NCBI GenBank assembly: GCA_025363275.1
Contig: JANYEE010000155.1
Location: forward strand, 1 to 36,127
Direction of reading: 5' to 3'
DNA: 36,127 bases
From: Burkholderiales bacterium
Lineage (GTDB): Bacteria; Pseudomonadota; Gammaproteobacteria; Burkholderiales; Burkholderiaceae_C
Shown piece after piece: positions 26,403 through 34,587 of this stretch (positions are counted from its first letter, which is position 1; each line of letters begins with the position of its first letter). The position numbers and the translations under genes are program-made. The notes beneath the pieces are model-generated. The model had not been told where the DNA came from and did no database searches. It saw only the letters and a program-made list of their open reading frames with translations.

Positions 26403-26672
26403 ATGAATGCACAAATGGTTTTGACGATGGGGCAAGACGCACTGCTCCTACTGCTTATGGTGTCTGCACCTGTTCTAGGAGCCGCTTTGTTGGTGGGCTT
26501 GCTGGTTAGTCTTTTTCAGGCCGTTACGCAGATTCACGAAGCAACGCTCGCATTTGTTCCGAAATTGGTTGCAGTAATCGCTGTATTTGCCATCGCCGGT
26601 CCATGGATGTTGACGATGCTGGTTGAATATATTCGCCGTACCTTGGAGTCAATTCCTAGTGCAGTTGCCTAG
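26403..26672 (+). CDS. fliQ: Flagellar export gate protein FliQ
   Basis: From ATG 26403 the product has 89 residues, the typical FliQ length; an in-frame TTG three codons earlier (26394) is less likely. It has two membrane hairpin helices: ALLLLLMVSAPVLGAALLVG and LVAVIAVFAIAGPWMLTMLV. The loop SLFQAVTQIHEATLAFVPK between them is the family signature. It lies 12 nt after fliP. Confidence 0.96.
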   Translation: MNAQMVLTMGQDALLLLLMVSAPVLGAALLVGLLVSLFQAVTQIHEATLAFVPKLVAVIAVFAIAGPWMLTMLVEYIRRTLESIPSAVA

Positions 26673-26684
26673 ACAAGGCAGCGC

Positions 26685-27452
26685 GTGATCACGCTCACCG
26701 AGGGGCAGTTATACGACTGGGTGTCGCCGATTTTTTGGCCATTTTTGCGCGTGCTCGCCGTCTTCACATCTGCTCCCATTTTCTCTTCCCGGGCTTTCCC
26801 TCTCCGTGCGAGGATTGCCTTCGCACTTCTCGTTGCAGTTACCAGCCAGGCAAGCTTGCCGTCAATGCCAGTTGTTGGGTTCAATGACGCCGGCGCGCTA
26901 GGCGCAGTCATGCAGCAAGTTGTTATTGGCTTATCCATTGGGTTCACGGTGCGCCTATTGTTTGCGTCAGTGGAGCTGGCCGGGGAAGTCGTTGGATTTC
27001 AGATGGGTTTAAACTTCGCCGCCTTTTTCGATCCTTCTATGAATACACAATCAAGTGCGCTCGGGCGTTTTTTCGGGCAATTGACGGCGCTTCTTTTTAT
27101 TCTGCTGAATGGGCACATCATGATTCTCATGGCGGTTACGCAAAGTTTTGAAGCGTTCCCCGTCGGAATGAGCGCCTTGGATGCTTTGCATAAACTTCAA
27201 TTGTTTAAACTCGGTACAGACTTATTTTCGAGTGCGCTCTGGATTGCTTTGCCGATGGTCAGCATGCTTATGTTTGTCAATCTCGCACTGGGAATCGTGT
27301 CGCGGGTGGCGCCGCAAATGAATATTTTTGCGGTGGGATTTCCAATTACGTTGGCGGTAGGTTTGCTAGGTGTCGCGCTGACGTTGCCATTACTTGAGCC
27401 ACCCTTCATTTCATTGATGGAGCGGGTGATCGGACTCTTTGTTGGTGGCTAA
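26685..27452 (+). CDS. fliR: Flagellar export gate protein FliR
   Basis: The 255-residue protein has about six membrane segments. FWPFLRVLAVFTSAPIFSS, RARIAFALLVAVTSQ, IGLSIGFTVRLLFASVELAGE, GFQMGLNFAAFFDPSMN and PQMNIFAVGFPITLAVGLLG match the FliR family in order. It closes the FliPQR channel and ends the fli operon. Start is GTG at 26685, 12 nt after fliQ. The stop is only 6 nt from the end of the convergent response regulator, with no hairpin between. Confidence 0.97.
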   Translation: MITLTEGQLYDWVSPIFWPFLRVLAVFTSAPIFSSRAFPLRARIAFALLVAVTSQASLPSMPVVGFNDAGALGAVMQQVVIGLSIGFTVRLLFASVELAGEVVGFQMGLNFAAFFDPSMNTQSSALGRFFGQLTALLFILLNGHIMILMAVTQSFEAFPVGMSALDALHKLQLFKLGTDLFSSALWIALPMVSMLMFVNLALGIVSRVAPQMNIFAVGFPITLAVGLLGVALTLPLLEPPFISLMERVIGLFVGG

Positions 27453-27458
27453 TCTTTT

Positions 27459-28088
27459 CTAGACTAGTTCATTGCGAATTGCATAAACCGTTAGCTCTGC
27501 GTTATTCGACAGCTTGAGCTTCTCGAGCAATCGAGATCTATAAACACTGACTGTTTTGGGACTTAGCATCATTTCCTGTGCGATGTCCGAAAGGCGCTTT
27601 CCGGACGCAATCTTTAATAGCGTTTGCAATTCCCGCTCTGAAAGGCTGTCATGCATATTGAGGTTTGCAGGTTCTGCCAATTGGGTGATAAGCATTTCAG
27701 ACACTGCTGGTGTCACGTACTTTCTGCCCTGAGCAATTGCACGTACGGCAGAAATCAGCTCGGCAGGATCTCCTGCTTTGTTCAAATAACCCTGTGCCCC
27801 AGCGCGCAAGCAGCGTATTGCATATTGGTCTTCTGCAAACATGGAAACGACTAGTACTTTAGTAGTCGAAGCAGTCTCTTTCAGGCTCGACAAGACTTCC
27901 ATTCCTCCGCGCCCTGACAGGTTTAAGTCCAGAATTAACACCTCGCATGGGTGATTTCTCAAGGCGTCTTTCACCTCCGAGTAGCTGCTTGCTTCTGCTA
28001 CCACTTGAATATCCAACGCGTCTAACAGGGTGTCTCTGATGCCTCGCCGAACCATAGCGTGGTCGTCGCACAACATAACTCTGATCAA
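27459..28088 (-). CDS. NarL/FixJ-family response regulator
   Basis: The 209-residue regulator has a receiver domain (acidic pair D8/D9, phosphorylation site D54 in LILDLNL, Lys in GYLNKAGDP). A LuxR-type helix-turn-helix fills residues about 145-205: LSERELQTLLKIASGKRLSD, then MMLSPKTVSVYRSRLLEKL. It starts with TTG at 28088; GGAGG about 7 nt upstream selects this over an ATG four codons later. The start overlaps the stop of the kinase gene, so kinase and regulator are made together. Targets are unknown; position between flagellar and chemotaxis genes suggests a motility or lifestyle switch (inference). Confidence 0.93.
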   Translation of the reverse strand: MIRVMLCDDHAMVRRGIRDTLLDALDIQVVAEASSYSEVKDALRNHPCEVLILDLNLSGRGGMEVLSSLKETASTTKVLVVSMFAEDQYAIRCLRAGAQGYLNKAGDPAELISAVRAIAQGRKYVTPAVSEMLITQLAEPANLNMHDSLSERELQTLLKIASGKRLSDIAQEMMLSPKTVSVYRSRLLEKLKLSNNAELTVYAIRNELV

Positions 28089-29209
28089 AGGGTTCCTCCA
28101 TCTTCTAGAGATGCTTTGGCATTCTCGAAAGGTACCGACAAAATAATAGCGGTGCCGTGACCTGGGTTGGAGCTGATGTCTAGCCAGCCTCCAACAGATC
28201 GTGCGCGCTCCCTCAACCCCCGCAATCCGAAAGCATCAGGCTTGTTAAATTCGATCTCCGAAAACCCTCGGCCATCGTCGGAGATTTCCACAGTCAATAC
28301 GCCATCGAAGTCAGAAATATCTAGCTTCACTTGAGTACAAGCCGCGTGCTTTGAGATGTTAGTTAAAGCCTCTTGTACCGTTCTGTAGGCGGCAAGTTCA
28401 ACATCCTTTGCATGGTTCCGAGTACTTTGTATTGTTGTAATCACAGTCTTAATACCAGTGCGGCGCTCGAAGCTCTGCATTAACCAGTTGGAGGCCGCGA
28501 CCAACCCCTGATCAAGTATGGAAGGCCTAAGGTCACGCATGATCCTCTGGCTTGCTCCCAGGGCGTGTTGGAGCATAGCGCTGGCTGTTTCTATGTGAAG
28601 TTGAATTTCAGCCTGGCTGCTGTGTCGACTGAGCCATGCCAAGTCCAATTTGATCGCTGCAAGCGACCCACCGATGTCGTCATGGATTTCGCGCGCTATG
28701 GAAGCTCTTTCCACTTCTATTGTTTCTTGCAGATGATTTGCAAATTGTGCCAACCGATGTCTTGACTCAGTCAGCGCACGATCCGCTGCCTCTTTCTGCA
28801 ACGCGATACGACGTACATCGATAGATCGTTGGATTACGCGTCCGAGCTTGAATAATTCGTCCTTGTGTAGGTAGTCGGCGATGCCGAGGTGAATTGCCGA
28901 AACTGCTGCAGCCTCGCCAATAGCCCCTGAAAGAAGAATAAATGGTCCCGCGAACCCGGGGGGGGTTACAGACCATGCGTCGATAGCAGTGAAACCTGTT
29001 AAGTGGTAGTCCGCCAAAACTAGATTGTGGTTGCTACTGATGATCTGTTGCTTGTAGTCAAACAAGGAGTCGACGCGCTTGACTTCAAAAGGCAATCCCG
29101 TAGCTTTGAGAGCGTTACAAGCAAGTTGGTGGTCTATTGCCGAATCCTCCAGATGCAGAATGCGTATAGGGTTTACCTCTCCGCTCGAGCTATGAATTGA
29201 GTCTATCAT
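28085..29209 (-). CDS. Receiver-histidine kinase (HisKA_3 type), soluble
   Basis: The protein has about 374 residues, with an in-frame GTG one codon earlier; residue numbers below count from that GTG. It has a receiver domain first (about 16-135: ILHLEDSAIDH, phosphorylation site D68 in LVLADYHL, then YLHKDEL). A short coiled linker (about 136-168) leads to the HisKA_3 dimer helix with H177 in AREIHDDIGGSLAAIKLDL. The HATPase domain follows: TVQEALTNISKHA, ISDDGRGFSE and FGLRGLRERARSVGGW. No membrane helix or sensor domain is seen, so input probably comes through the receiver domain, from another kinase. It pairs with the following response regulator. Confidence 0.92.
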   Translation of the reverse strand: MIDSIHSSSGEVNPIRILHLEDSAIDHQLACNALKATGLPFEVKRVDSLFDYKQQIISSNHNLVLADYHLTGFTAIDAWSVTPPGFAGPFILLSGAIGEAAAVSAIHLGIADYLHKDELFKLGRVIQRSIDVRRIALQKEAADRALTESRHRLAQFANHLQETIEVERASIAREIHDDIGGSLAAIKLDLAWLSRHSSQAEIQLHIETASAMLQHALGASQRIMRDLRPSILDQGLVAASNWLMQSFERRTGIKTVITTIQSTRNHAKDVELAAYRTVQEALTNISKHAACTQVKLDISDFDGVLTVEISDDGRGFSEIEFNKPDAFGLRGLRERARSVGGWLDISSNPGHGTAIILSVPFENAKASLEDGGTL

Positions 29210-29212
29210 CAC

Positions 29213-29378
29213 GGCAGATTATGGCTCTGAAATATACGAGATCGGTTGCGTGCATGAGGCTTTGTTCTGCGTAATATCCCCCGCCGTGTAAGGAATCCTG
29301 CTAACCTAGCATCCTGACAGTTGATTAACTTTTTGCAATCTAGAGAAGGTGTACTCCTTACCTTTAGGACATACGGAA
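29213..29378. promoter_or_regulatory. Divergent intergenic region, kinase pair / chemotaxis operon
   Basis: The 166-bp gap must hold the promoters for both directions. I cannot place a good -35/-10 pair. A short inverted repeat (TGCTA, 3-nt loop, TAGCA at 29299-29311) could be an operator. An AGGA about 9 nt before ATG 29379 is the likely ribosome site of the first chemotaxis gene. Confidence 0.4.
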
Positions 29379-29822
29379 ATGCAGCATTCGTCAACCACGC
29401 CTAAGCCGCCCGCGGTTCAATTGCCTGTGATGCTGGTCGCTGAAGTGCAGGACTCTCTTCTGGTTGTTGTCCATGATTTATCCCGGCTGGATGGTTTGCT
29501 GGCACATACGATGGAAAATCTGATGGAACGATTTACCAGTGCCAGCGCTAATCTCGCCGATCCTATGTTGATTGAATTCAAAGAGCTGGACATTGTCCGC
29601 TCAACACTACGTGCTGCTGTTACTGAACTTCAGTTTCAGGACATGGCGTCCCAACTAATAATCCACACCTCCAAAATATTACAGGGGTGCGCCTATCGAC
29701 TGGCTTCTGAGTCTATGGGCTCTGAAGACGGAGAGGCGGTGCCTTTTGTTGAGGAGGTACCAGAGCGTCCGAACCCAGTTACCCAGGATGAGATGGATGC
29801 TGGCTCCATCGAGCTGTTTTGA
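29379..29822 (+). CDS. Compact CheZ-like protein (candidate CheY-P phosphatase)
   Basis: From ATG 29379 the product has 147 residues; an in-frame GTG 30 nt upstream would add ten. It is mostly helical. The segment LQFQDMASQLI (84-94) matches the active site of CheZ (FQDLTGQVI): the catalytic Asp and Gln are four residues apart there and here (D88, Q92). The last residues TQDEMDAGSIELF resemble the CheY-binding C-terminal peptide of CheZ (SQDQVDDLLDSLGF), again ending in Phe. A variable acidic linker (about 110-135) lies between, as in CheZ. It is shorter than E. coli CheZ (214). It precedes cheY by 45 nt. Function is inferred from these two motifs and position. Confidence 0.75.
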   Translation: MQHSSTTPKPPAVQLPVMLVAEVQDSLLVVVHDLSRLDGLLAHTMENLMERFTSASANLADPMLIEFKELDIVRSTLRAAVTELQFQDMASQLIIHTSKILQGCAYRLASESMGSEDGEAVPFVEEVPERPNPVTQDEMDAGSIELF

Positions 29823-29867
29823 GTGATTACTCTTGAGTACTAATTTTGATTTTGTCGGAGCTAACAA

Positions 29868-30230
29868 ATGGCCTTAATACTTGCAGTTGACGATTCTCCA
29901 TCTATGAGAAAAATGGTGTCATTCACGCTAACTGGTGCCGGATACCAGGTCGTAGAAGCTGTAGATGGTCAAGATGCATTTGAAAAAGCGCAGTTGCAAA
30001 CCTTTGACTTGGTTTTGACTGACCAAAACATGCCGCGACTCGATGGCTTAGGCCTCACGCGCAAGCTGCGCGATCATCCACAGTTTAAATCTACCCCCAT
30101 CCTGATGTTGACCACTGAATCTAGTGATCTGATGAAACAGGCTGGTCGCGCTGCCGGCGCCACGGGCTGGCTAGTCAAACCCTTTGACCCGGCTCGATTG
30201 CTTGATGTAATAAAAAAAGTAATCCGTTAA
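29868..30230 (+). CDS. cheY: Chemotaxis response regulator CheY
   Basis: The 120-residue single receiver domain has the acidic pair D8/D9 (AVDDSPSMRKM), phosphorylation site D52 (LVLTDQNMP), Thr in LMLTTES and Lys104 (WLVKPF). The sequence VSFTLTGAGY and the absence of an output domain mark it as CheY. Phosphorylated CheY would bind FliM. It lies between the CheZ-like gene and cheA, the usual place. Confidence 0.96.
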   Translation: MALILAVDDSPSMRKMVSFTLTGAGYQVVEAVDGQDAFEKAQLQTFDLVLTDQNMPRLDGLGLTRKLRDHPQFKSTPILMLTTESSDLMKQAGRAAGATGWLVKPFDPARLLDVIKKVIR

Positions 30231-30271
30231 CCCCTTTTTTGACAATCGGTTTGAAAGAGTAGGAGCTTGCA

Positions 30272-32392
30272 ATGTCGGAAACACACCAAGATAGTGGCGG
30301 TTCAGGCGGCGATTTCGATCTAACGCAGTTTTACCAAATATTCTTCGAGGAGGCTGGAGAAAACCTGGATTTGATGGAGCAAATGTTGCTCAACTTGAAT
30401 CTAGAGACGGCAGATGACGAAGAGCTAAACGGGATTTTCCGTTGTGCTCACTCTGTGAAGGGGGGTGCCGCTACCTTCGGTTTTGCCGACGTAGCGGAAT
30501 TGACTCACCAAATGGAGTCTTTGCTCGATCGTTTGCGTAGGCATGAGCTCAAACCCAACTCTTCGATGGTGGACGTATTGCTGGAGTCCGCGGATGCGTC
30601 AAGAAGCTTGCTTGCCAGGCATCAAGCTGGTGGTGAGGGGGATGTTTTGCCCACCGCAGATTTAGTTCGGCGTATCAGTGAGTTGGCTGCGGGCGGCGGC
30701 CCAGTACTGGTTGCTTCTCAAGTGAGTGCGGCTGCAGATCAGCAGGCCGTAGCACCAGCAGTAGTGCCTAAACCTGTTCAAAAAGCTGGCGCCGATGGAA
30801 AACTCAAGCGTACGCTCAAAATAACGGTGGGGCCTCTTGAGCGTCCGGAGCAGGCTGATGCTATTCAGGAGCTTTTTCGCGATATCCCTGGGCTAGGGGA
30901 CATCACATCTTTACCTGCAGAAAGGAAAGATCTTCGGATTTATTCCGTGGCTACTGAATCTACGGACGACGATCTCTTGGATCTTTTTGCTTTTCACGTA
31001 TCAAGAGAACATATCCAGATTGAGCCTTTGAGCGGTCCTGTTGTACCAGCGGTTGATGCGTCGCCCTATGCCGATGACCCTGCTCCCGGGACCCCTCTGG
31101 CGGCTTTCCCAGGCTTTGGATTCTTTGACGGGGCCCCTGGAGCTCCTTCAGTCGCTGCGATTGCAGACGCTAAGCCGGCGACAAAATTAGTTTCAAAGGG
31201 TGTTTCTTCGGGTGCAGCCGCTCAACCTGAGGCAGCCACTATTCGTGTTGCGATTAGTAAAGTTGACCAACTAATTAATTTGGTCGGTGAGTTAGTTATA
31301 ACGCAGGCTATGCTGGCTCAGAATAGTCGAGCGCTTGACCCCGCGATATACCAGCAGTTGTTGACCGGCCTAGCGGATTTGGACAGGAATACTCGAGATT
31401 TGCAAGAGTCAGTGATGTCGATCCGTATGATTCCGATGTCCATCGTTTTCAGTCGATTCCCACGCATGTTACGTGACCTCGCCAGTAAGTTGGGTAAGAA
31501 AGTAGATTTCGTGACCCAGGGTGAAGCTACAGAATTGGATAAAGGCTTAGTGGAGAAAATTACGGATCCATTGACCCACTTGGTGAGAAATAGTTGTGAC
31601 CACGGTGTAGAAATGCCTGGTGAGCGAGTGGCTGCTGGGAAGTCCGAGACGGGGACTATAACTTTGTCTGCATCACATCAAGGTGGATCGATTGTTATCG
31701 AAGTGCGTGACGATGGGAGGGGCTTATCTCGGGAAAAGATTTTGAACAAGGCCAGAGAGCGGGGATTGGATGTGTCCGATCAAATGTCTGACGCAGACGT
31801 CTGGCAACTAATTTTTGCCCCCGGCTTCTCTACCGCGGCGGTGGTAACGGACGTGTCGGGCCGTGGCGTCGGTATGGATGTGGTGAAGAAAAACATTGCC
31901 GCATTGAATGGCACTGTGGAGATCGACTCTGCAGAAGGCTACGGTATGAAGGTTTCCGTGAGGCTGCCCCTTACTTTGGCGATCATGGATGGGATGTCTG
32001 TGGGAGTTGGTGAGGAAGTCTATATCCTCCCTTTATCGTCAGTTATCGAATCATTCCAAGTTAAGACTGATGCAGTGAGTACGGTGGGGCAGGGGTCTCA
32101 GTTGGTGAAGGTCCGAGACGAATACATGCCAGTTATTGAGCTCGAAAAAGTTTTTCAAGTACCCCGATTCGATTTTGAAAGGTCATGCGACATCATGGTC
32201 GTTGTCGAGGCTGAAGGTAGCCGAGTGGCGCTTCTGGTGGATGAGCTGCTGGGACAGCAACAAGTTGTCGTAAAGAATTTGGAATCTAACTACAAGAAGG
32301 TGCCTAACGTTTCGGGTGCAACTATTCTGGGTGATGGGAAAGTGGCGCTGATTCTTGACACGGGTGCGCTTGTGAGGCGATCTCGGCATTGA
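30272..32392 (+). CDS. cheA: Chemotaxis histidine kinase CheA
   Basis: The 706-residue kinase has the full CheA layout. P1 (about 15-125) carries the phosphorylated His60 in FRCAHSVKGGAATFG. P2-like domain for CheY/CheB docking (about 184-256) follows, flanked by Ala/Pro linkers. P3 dimerisation starts at IRVAISKVDQLINLVGELVI. P4 ATPase has HLVRNSCDHGVEMPGER (N box), VRDDGRGLSR (G1) and GRGVGMDVVKKNI (G2). The P5 CheW-like domain fills the last 130 residues, with GMSVGVGEEVYILPLSSVIES. GGAG precedes ATG 30272. CheA relays receptor state to CheY and CheB. Confidence 0.98.
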   Translation: MSETHQDSGGSGGDFDLTQFYQIFFEEAGENLDLMEQMLLNLNLETADDEELNGIFRCAHSVKGGAATFGFADVAELTHQMESLLDRLRRHELKPNSSMVDVLLESADASRSLLARHQAGGEGDVLPTADLVRRISELAAGGGPVLVASQVSAAADQQAVAPAVVPKPVQKAGADGKLKRTLKITVGPLERPEQADAIQELFRDIPGLGDITSLPAERKDLRIYSVATESTDDDLLDLFAFHVSREHIQIEPLSGPVVPAVDASPYADDPAPGTPLAAFPGFGFFDGAPGAPSVAAIADAKPATKLVSKGVSSGAAAQPEAATIRVAISKVDQLINLVGELVITQAMLAQNSRALDPAIYQQLLTGLADLDRNTRDLQESVMSIRMIPMSIVFSRFPRMLRDLASKLGKKVDFVTQGEATELDKGLVEKITDPLTHLVRNSCDHGVEMPGERVAAGKSETGTITLSASHQGGSIVIEVRDDGRGLSREKILNKARERGLDVSDQMSDADVWQLIFAPGFSTAAVVTDVSGRGVGMDVVKKNIAALNGTVEIDSAEGYGMKVSVRLPLTLAIMDGMSVGVGEEVYILPLSSVIESFQVKTDAVSTVGQGSQLVKVRDEYMPVIELEKVFQVPRFDFERSCDIMVVVEAEGSRVALLVDELLGQQQVVVKNLESNYKKVPNVSGATILGDGKVALILDTGALVRRSRH

Positions 32393-32416
32393 CACAATAC
32401 TTTTCAGGAGACGACG

Positions 32417-32905
32417 ATGGGAATGATGGAAAAATTGGATGATTTGACATCTCCGGGCGCCCGGGAGTATCTGACGTTTCGCTTGGATCAGGAAGAGTAT
32501 GGAATCGACATATTGAAAGTCCAGGAAATTCGTGGATACGAGTCGCCAACGCGAGTTGCCGACGCACCGCCGTTTATTAAAGGAGTTGTTAATCTACGGG
32601 GAACGATAGTTCCTATTGTCGATATGCGGCTGAAGTTCAATTGTTCTAAAGCGGAATACAACTCCTTCACAGTAGTCATCATTCTCAATTTAAGGAGTCG
32701 TATCGTTGGCATAGTTGTTGACTCTGTCAGCGATGTTATGGAGCTTCCTGCAGAAAGCCTGAAGGCTGCGCCCGATATAGAGAGCGTAATTGACAGCGCA
32801 GCTGTGCTAGGGCTTGGTTCTTTGGGCGACCGTATGCTTATCTTGCTTGATATTGAGCGTCTTATGTCCGCACCTGATATGGGGCTTGTCGGCTCGACAG
32901 ATTGA
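32417..32905 (+). CDS. cheW: Chemotaxis coupling protein CheW
   Basis: The 162-residue protein links receptors with CheA. It reads EYLTFRLDQEEYGIDILKVQ, then PPFIKGVVNLRGTIVPIVDM and VDSVSDVMELP, and ends ILLDIERLM, the standard CheW fold. CAGGAG lies about 8 nt before ATG 32417. It is 24 nt after cheA. Confidence 0.97.
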   Translation: MGMMEKLDDLTSPGAREYLTFRLDQEEYGIDILKVQEIRGYESPTRVADAPPFIKGVVNLRGTIVPIVDMRLKFNCSKAEYNSFTVVIILNLRSRIVGIVVDSVSDVMELPAESLKAAPDIESVIDSAAVLGLGSLGDRMLILLDIERLMSAPDMGLVGSTD

Positions 32906-32940
32906 AACCTCTTCGCTGAATACACGCTGCTTTCTAGACT

Positions 32941-33828
32941 ATGGCCGAAGCCAAGATGTCCCTCGAGGCAAGCACTCGCAAGCTACAAGTAGCGCCCCAC
33001 ACAGGCAGTGGGGGTCTTGCTGGGAGGGAATTCGCTTGGACTGACTCGGATTTTGACCAAGTTCAGTCCTTGATATACAAAAGGGCTGGCATTAGTTTGC
33101 ATGATGGCAAACACGCTATGGTTTACAGCCGACTGTCTAGGCGGCTGCGTGAAACTGGACACCAGAGCTTCCGCGAATACTTGGCGTGGCTTGAATCGAC
33201 AGACGGCGTGGAATGGCAAGAGTTCATAAATGCCCTAACTACTAACCTGACATCTTTCTTCCGTGAGTCTCATCACTTCGAAATATTCGCAAGCTTACTT
33301 AAATCCAAGCCCGCCTCCAATCCGTGGCGGGTATGGTGCAGCGCCGCCTCGACTGGGGAGGAGCCTTTCTCGATTGTCATGACAGCGCTTGAGGCCTTGG
33401 GAACACTGAATAACTTTTCGCTAGCTGCCAGTGATATTGATTCCAAGGTTCTTGCTACCGCGGCGGGGGGCGTGTACCGCGCAGACGGCCTTAAAGGAGT
33501 TGATGCAGTGCGGTTGCAGAAGTATTTCCTACGTGGCAAGGGAGTTAACGATGGCTTCGTGCGCATGAGGCCAGAGCTTATCTCCGCTATCCAATATTTA
33601 ATCGTTAACCTGATACATAACGACTGGCCTTTCAAAGAGTTGTTCGATGCGGTTTTTTGCCGCAATGTAATGATTTATTTTGATGCAGAGACCCAGAGAG
33701 GTGTCCTTGAGCGTATCCATCGTGTCATGAAGCCAGGGGGTTTACTTTTTGTTGGCCACGCGGAAAACTTTACAGATTCGAGGGATCTGTTCGTGCTAAA
33801 AGGCAAGACAGTCTATGAGCGACGATAG
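32941..33828 (+). CDS. cheR: Chemoreceptor methyltransferase CheR
   Basis: The 295-residue enzyme methylates receptor glutamates using SAM. An N-terminal helical domain (about 35-105) includes IYKRAGISLHDGKHAMVYSRLSRRL-type text and ALTTNLTSFFRESHHFE. The SAM domain starts WRVWCSAASTGEEPFSIVM and has CRNVMIYFDAETQRGVLERI and PGGLLFVGHAENF. This is a full CheR without the TPR extension seen in some. ATG 32941 has a poor ribosome site; ATG 32956 is possible. Confidence 0.96.
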   Translation: MAEAKMSLEASTRKLQVAPHTGSGGLAGREFAWTDSDFDQVQSLIYKRAGISLHDGKHAMVYSRLSRRLRETGHQSFREYLAWLESTDGVEWQEFINALTTNLTSFFRESHHFEIFASLLKSKPASNPWRVWCSAASTGEEPFSIVMTALEALGTLNNFSLAASDIDSKVLATAAGGVYRADGLKGVDAVRLQKYFLRGKGVNDGFVRMRPELISAIQYLIVNLIHNDWPFKELFDAVFCRNVMIYFDAETQRGVLERIHRVMKPGGLLFVGHAENFTDSRDLFVLKGKTVYERR

Positions 33829-33876
33829 CTCCTCAAATTCAGGTGTTCTTAATCTGATTTTCGATCCAAGGACCAT

Positions 33877-34578
33877 ATGACATTGCCGCAGTTTGGTGCA
33901 GGTGCGACGACCAGAGTGACAAGCGCGCTCCCCGCCGTGAAAGTGCTGGCTAGTGGTCGCGTTTCAAGAATTGACCAACTCAAAGCCCAACCCCGCAAAC
34001 CCGGGGAGGCATCTTTCTTCTACGCTGATCATCATTTTCAGTACGATGCAGTTAAGGTATTGCCTGGCGAGTACTACGTTTCGAATGAGGATTTAGTGGT
34101 GATGACGGTGTTGGGTTCGTGCATTGCGGCCTGCATCTGGGATGGTAAGGCTCGAACCGGAGGGATGAATCATTTCATGCTTCCTGATGGTGACAGTACT
34201 GACGGGTCTGGCAGATATGGCTCATATGCGATGGAGTTGTTAATTAACGAAATGCTAAAGCTGGGTGCCCGCCGAGAAACTATGCAGGCTAAGGTTTTTG
34301 GCGGCGCGCAGGTGATGGCTGGATTTACAACTATGAATGTTGGCGAGCGCAACACCCAATTTGTGCTGGACTACCTTGCTACCGAGAGAATCCCGGTGGT
34401 TTCACAGGATGTCCTTGATATCCATCCTCGAAAAGTTTGTTTTTTTCCTGTTACGGGCAAAGCGCTTGTGAAGAGACTAGCGCACTCACACCCTGAGACT
34501 CTGGCCGTGGAGGAGCGCCGTGGAAATGCTGTTTCTGTCGCTAAGTCCACGGCTGGTGGTTCAGTCGACTTGTTCTGA
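33877..34578 (+). CDS. cheD: Chemoreceptor glutamine deamidase CheD
   Basis: The 233-residue protein deamidates receptor Gln residues. The catalytic region reads LGSCIAACIWD with Cys82, then GGMNHFMLPD with His99. KVFGGAQVM and HPRKVCFFPVTGKALVKRL are also family features. An N-terminal extension of about 45 residues precedes the core. AAGGA lies before ATG 33877. A 48-nt gap separates it from cheR; cheB follows 9 nt after. Confidence 0.96.
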   Translation: MTLPQFGAGATTRVTSALPAVKVLASGRVSRIDQLKAQPRKPGEASFFYADHHFQYDAVKVLPGEYYVSNEDLVVMTVLGSCIAACIWDGKARTGGMNHFMLPDGDSTDGSGRYGSYAMELLINEMLKLGARRETMQAKVFGGAQVMAGFTTMNVGERNTQFVLDYLATERIPVVSQDVLDIHPRKVCFFPVTGKALVKRLAHSHPETLAVEERRGNAVSVAKSTAGGSVDLF

Positions 34579-34587
34579 GGGGTTCAA

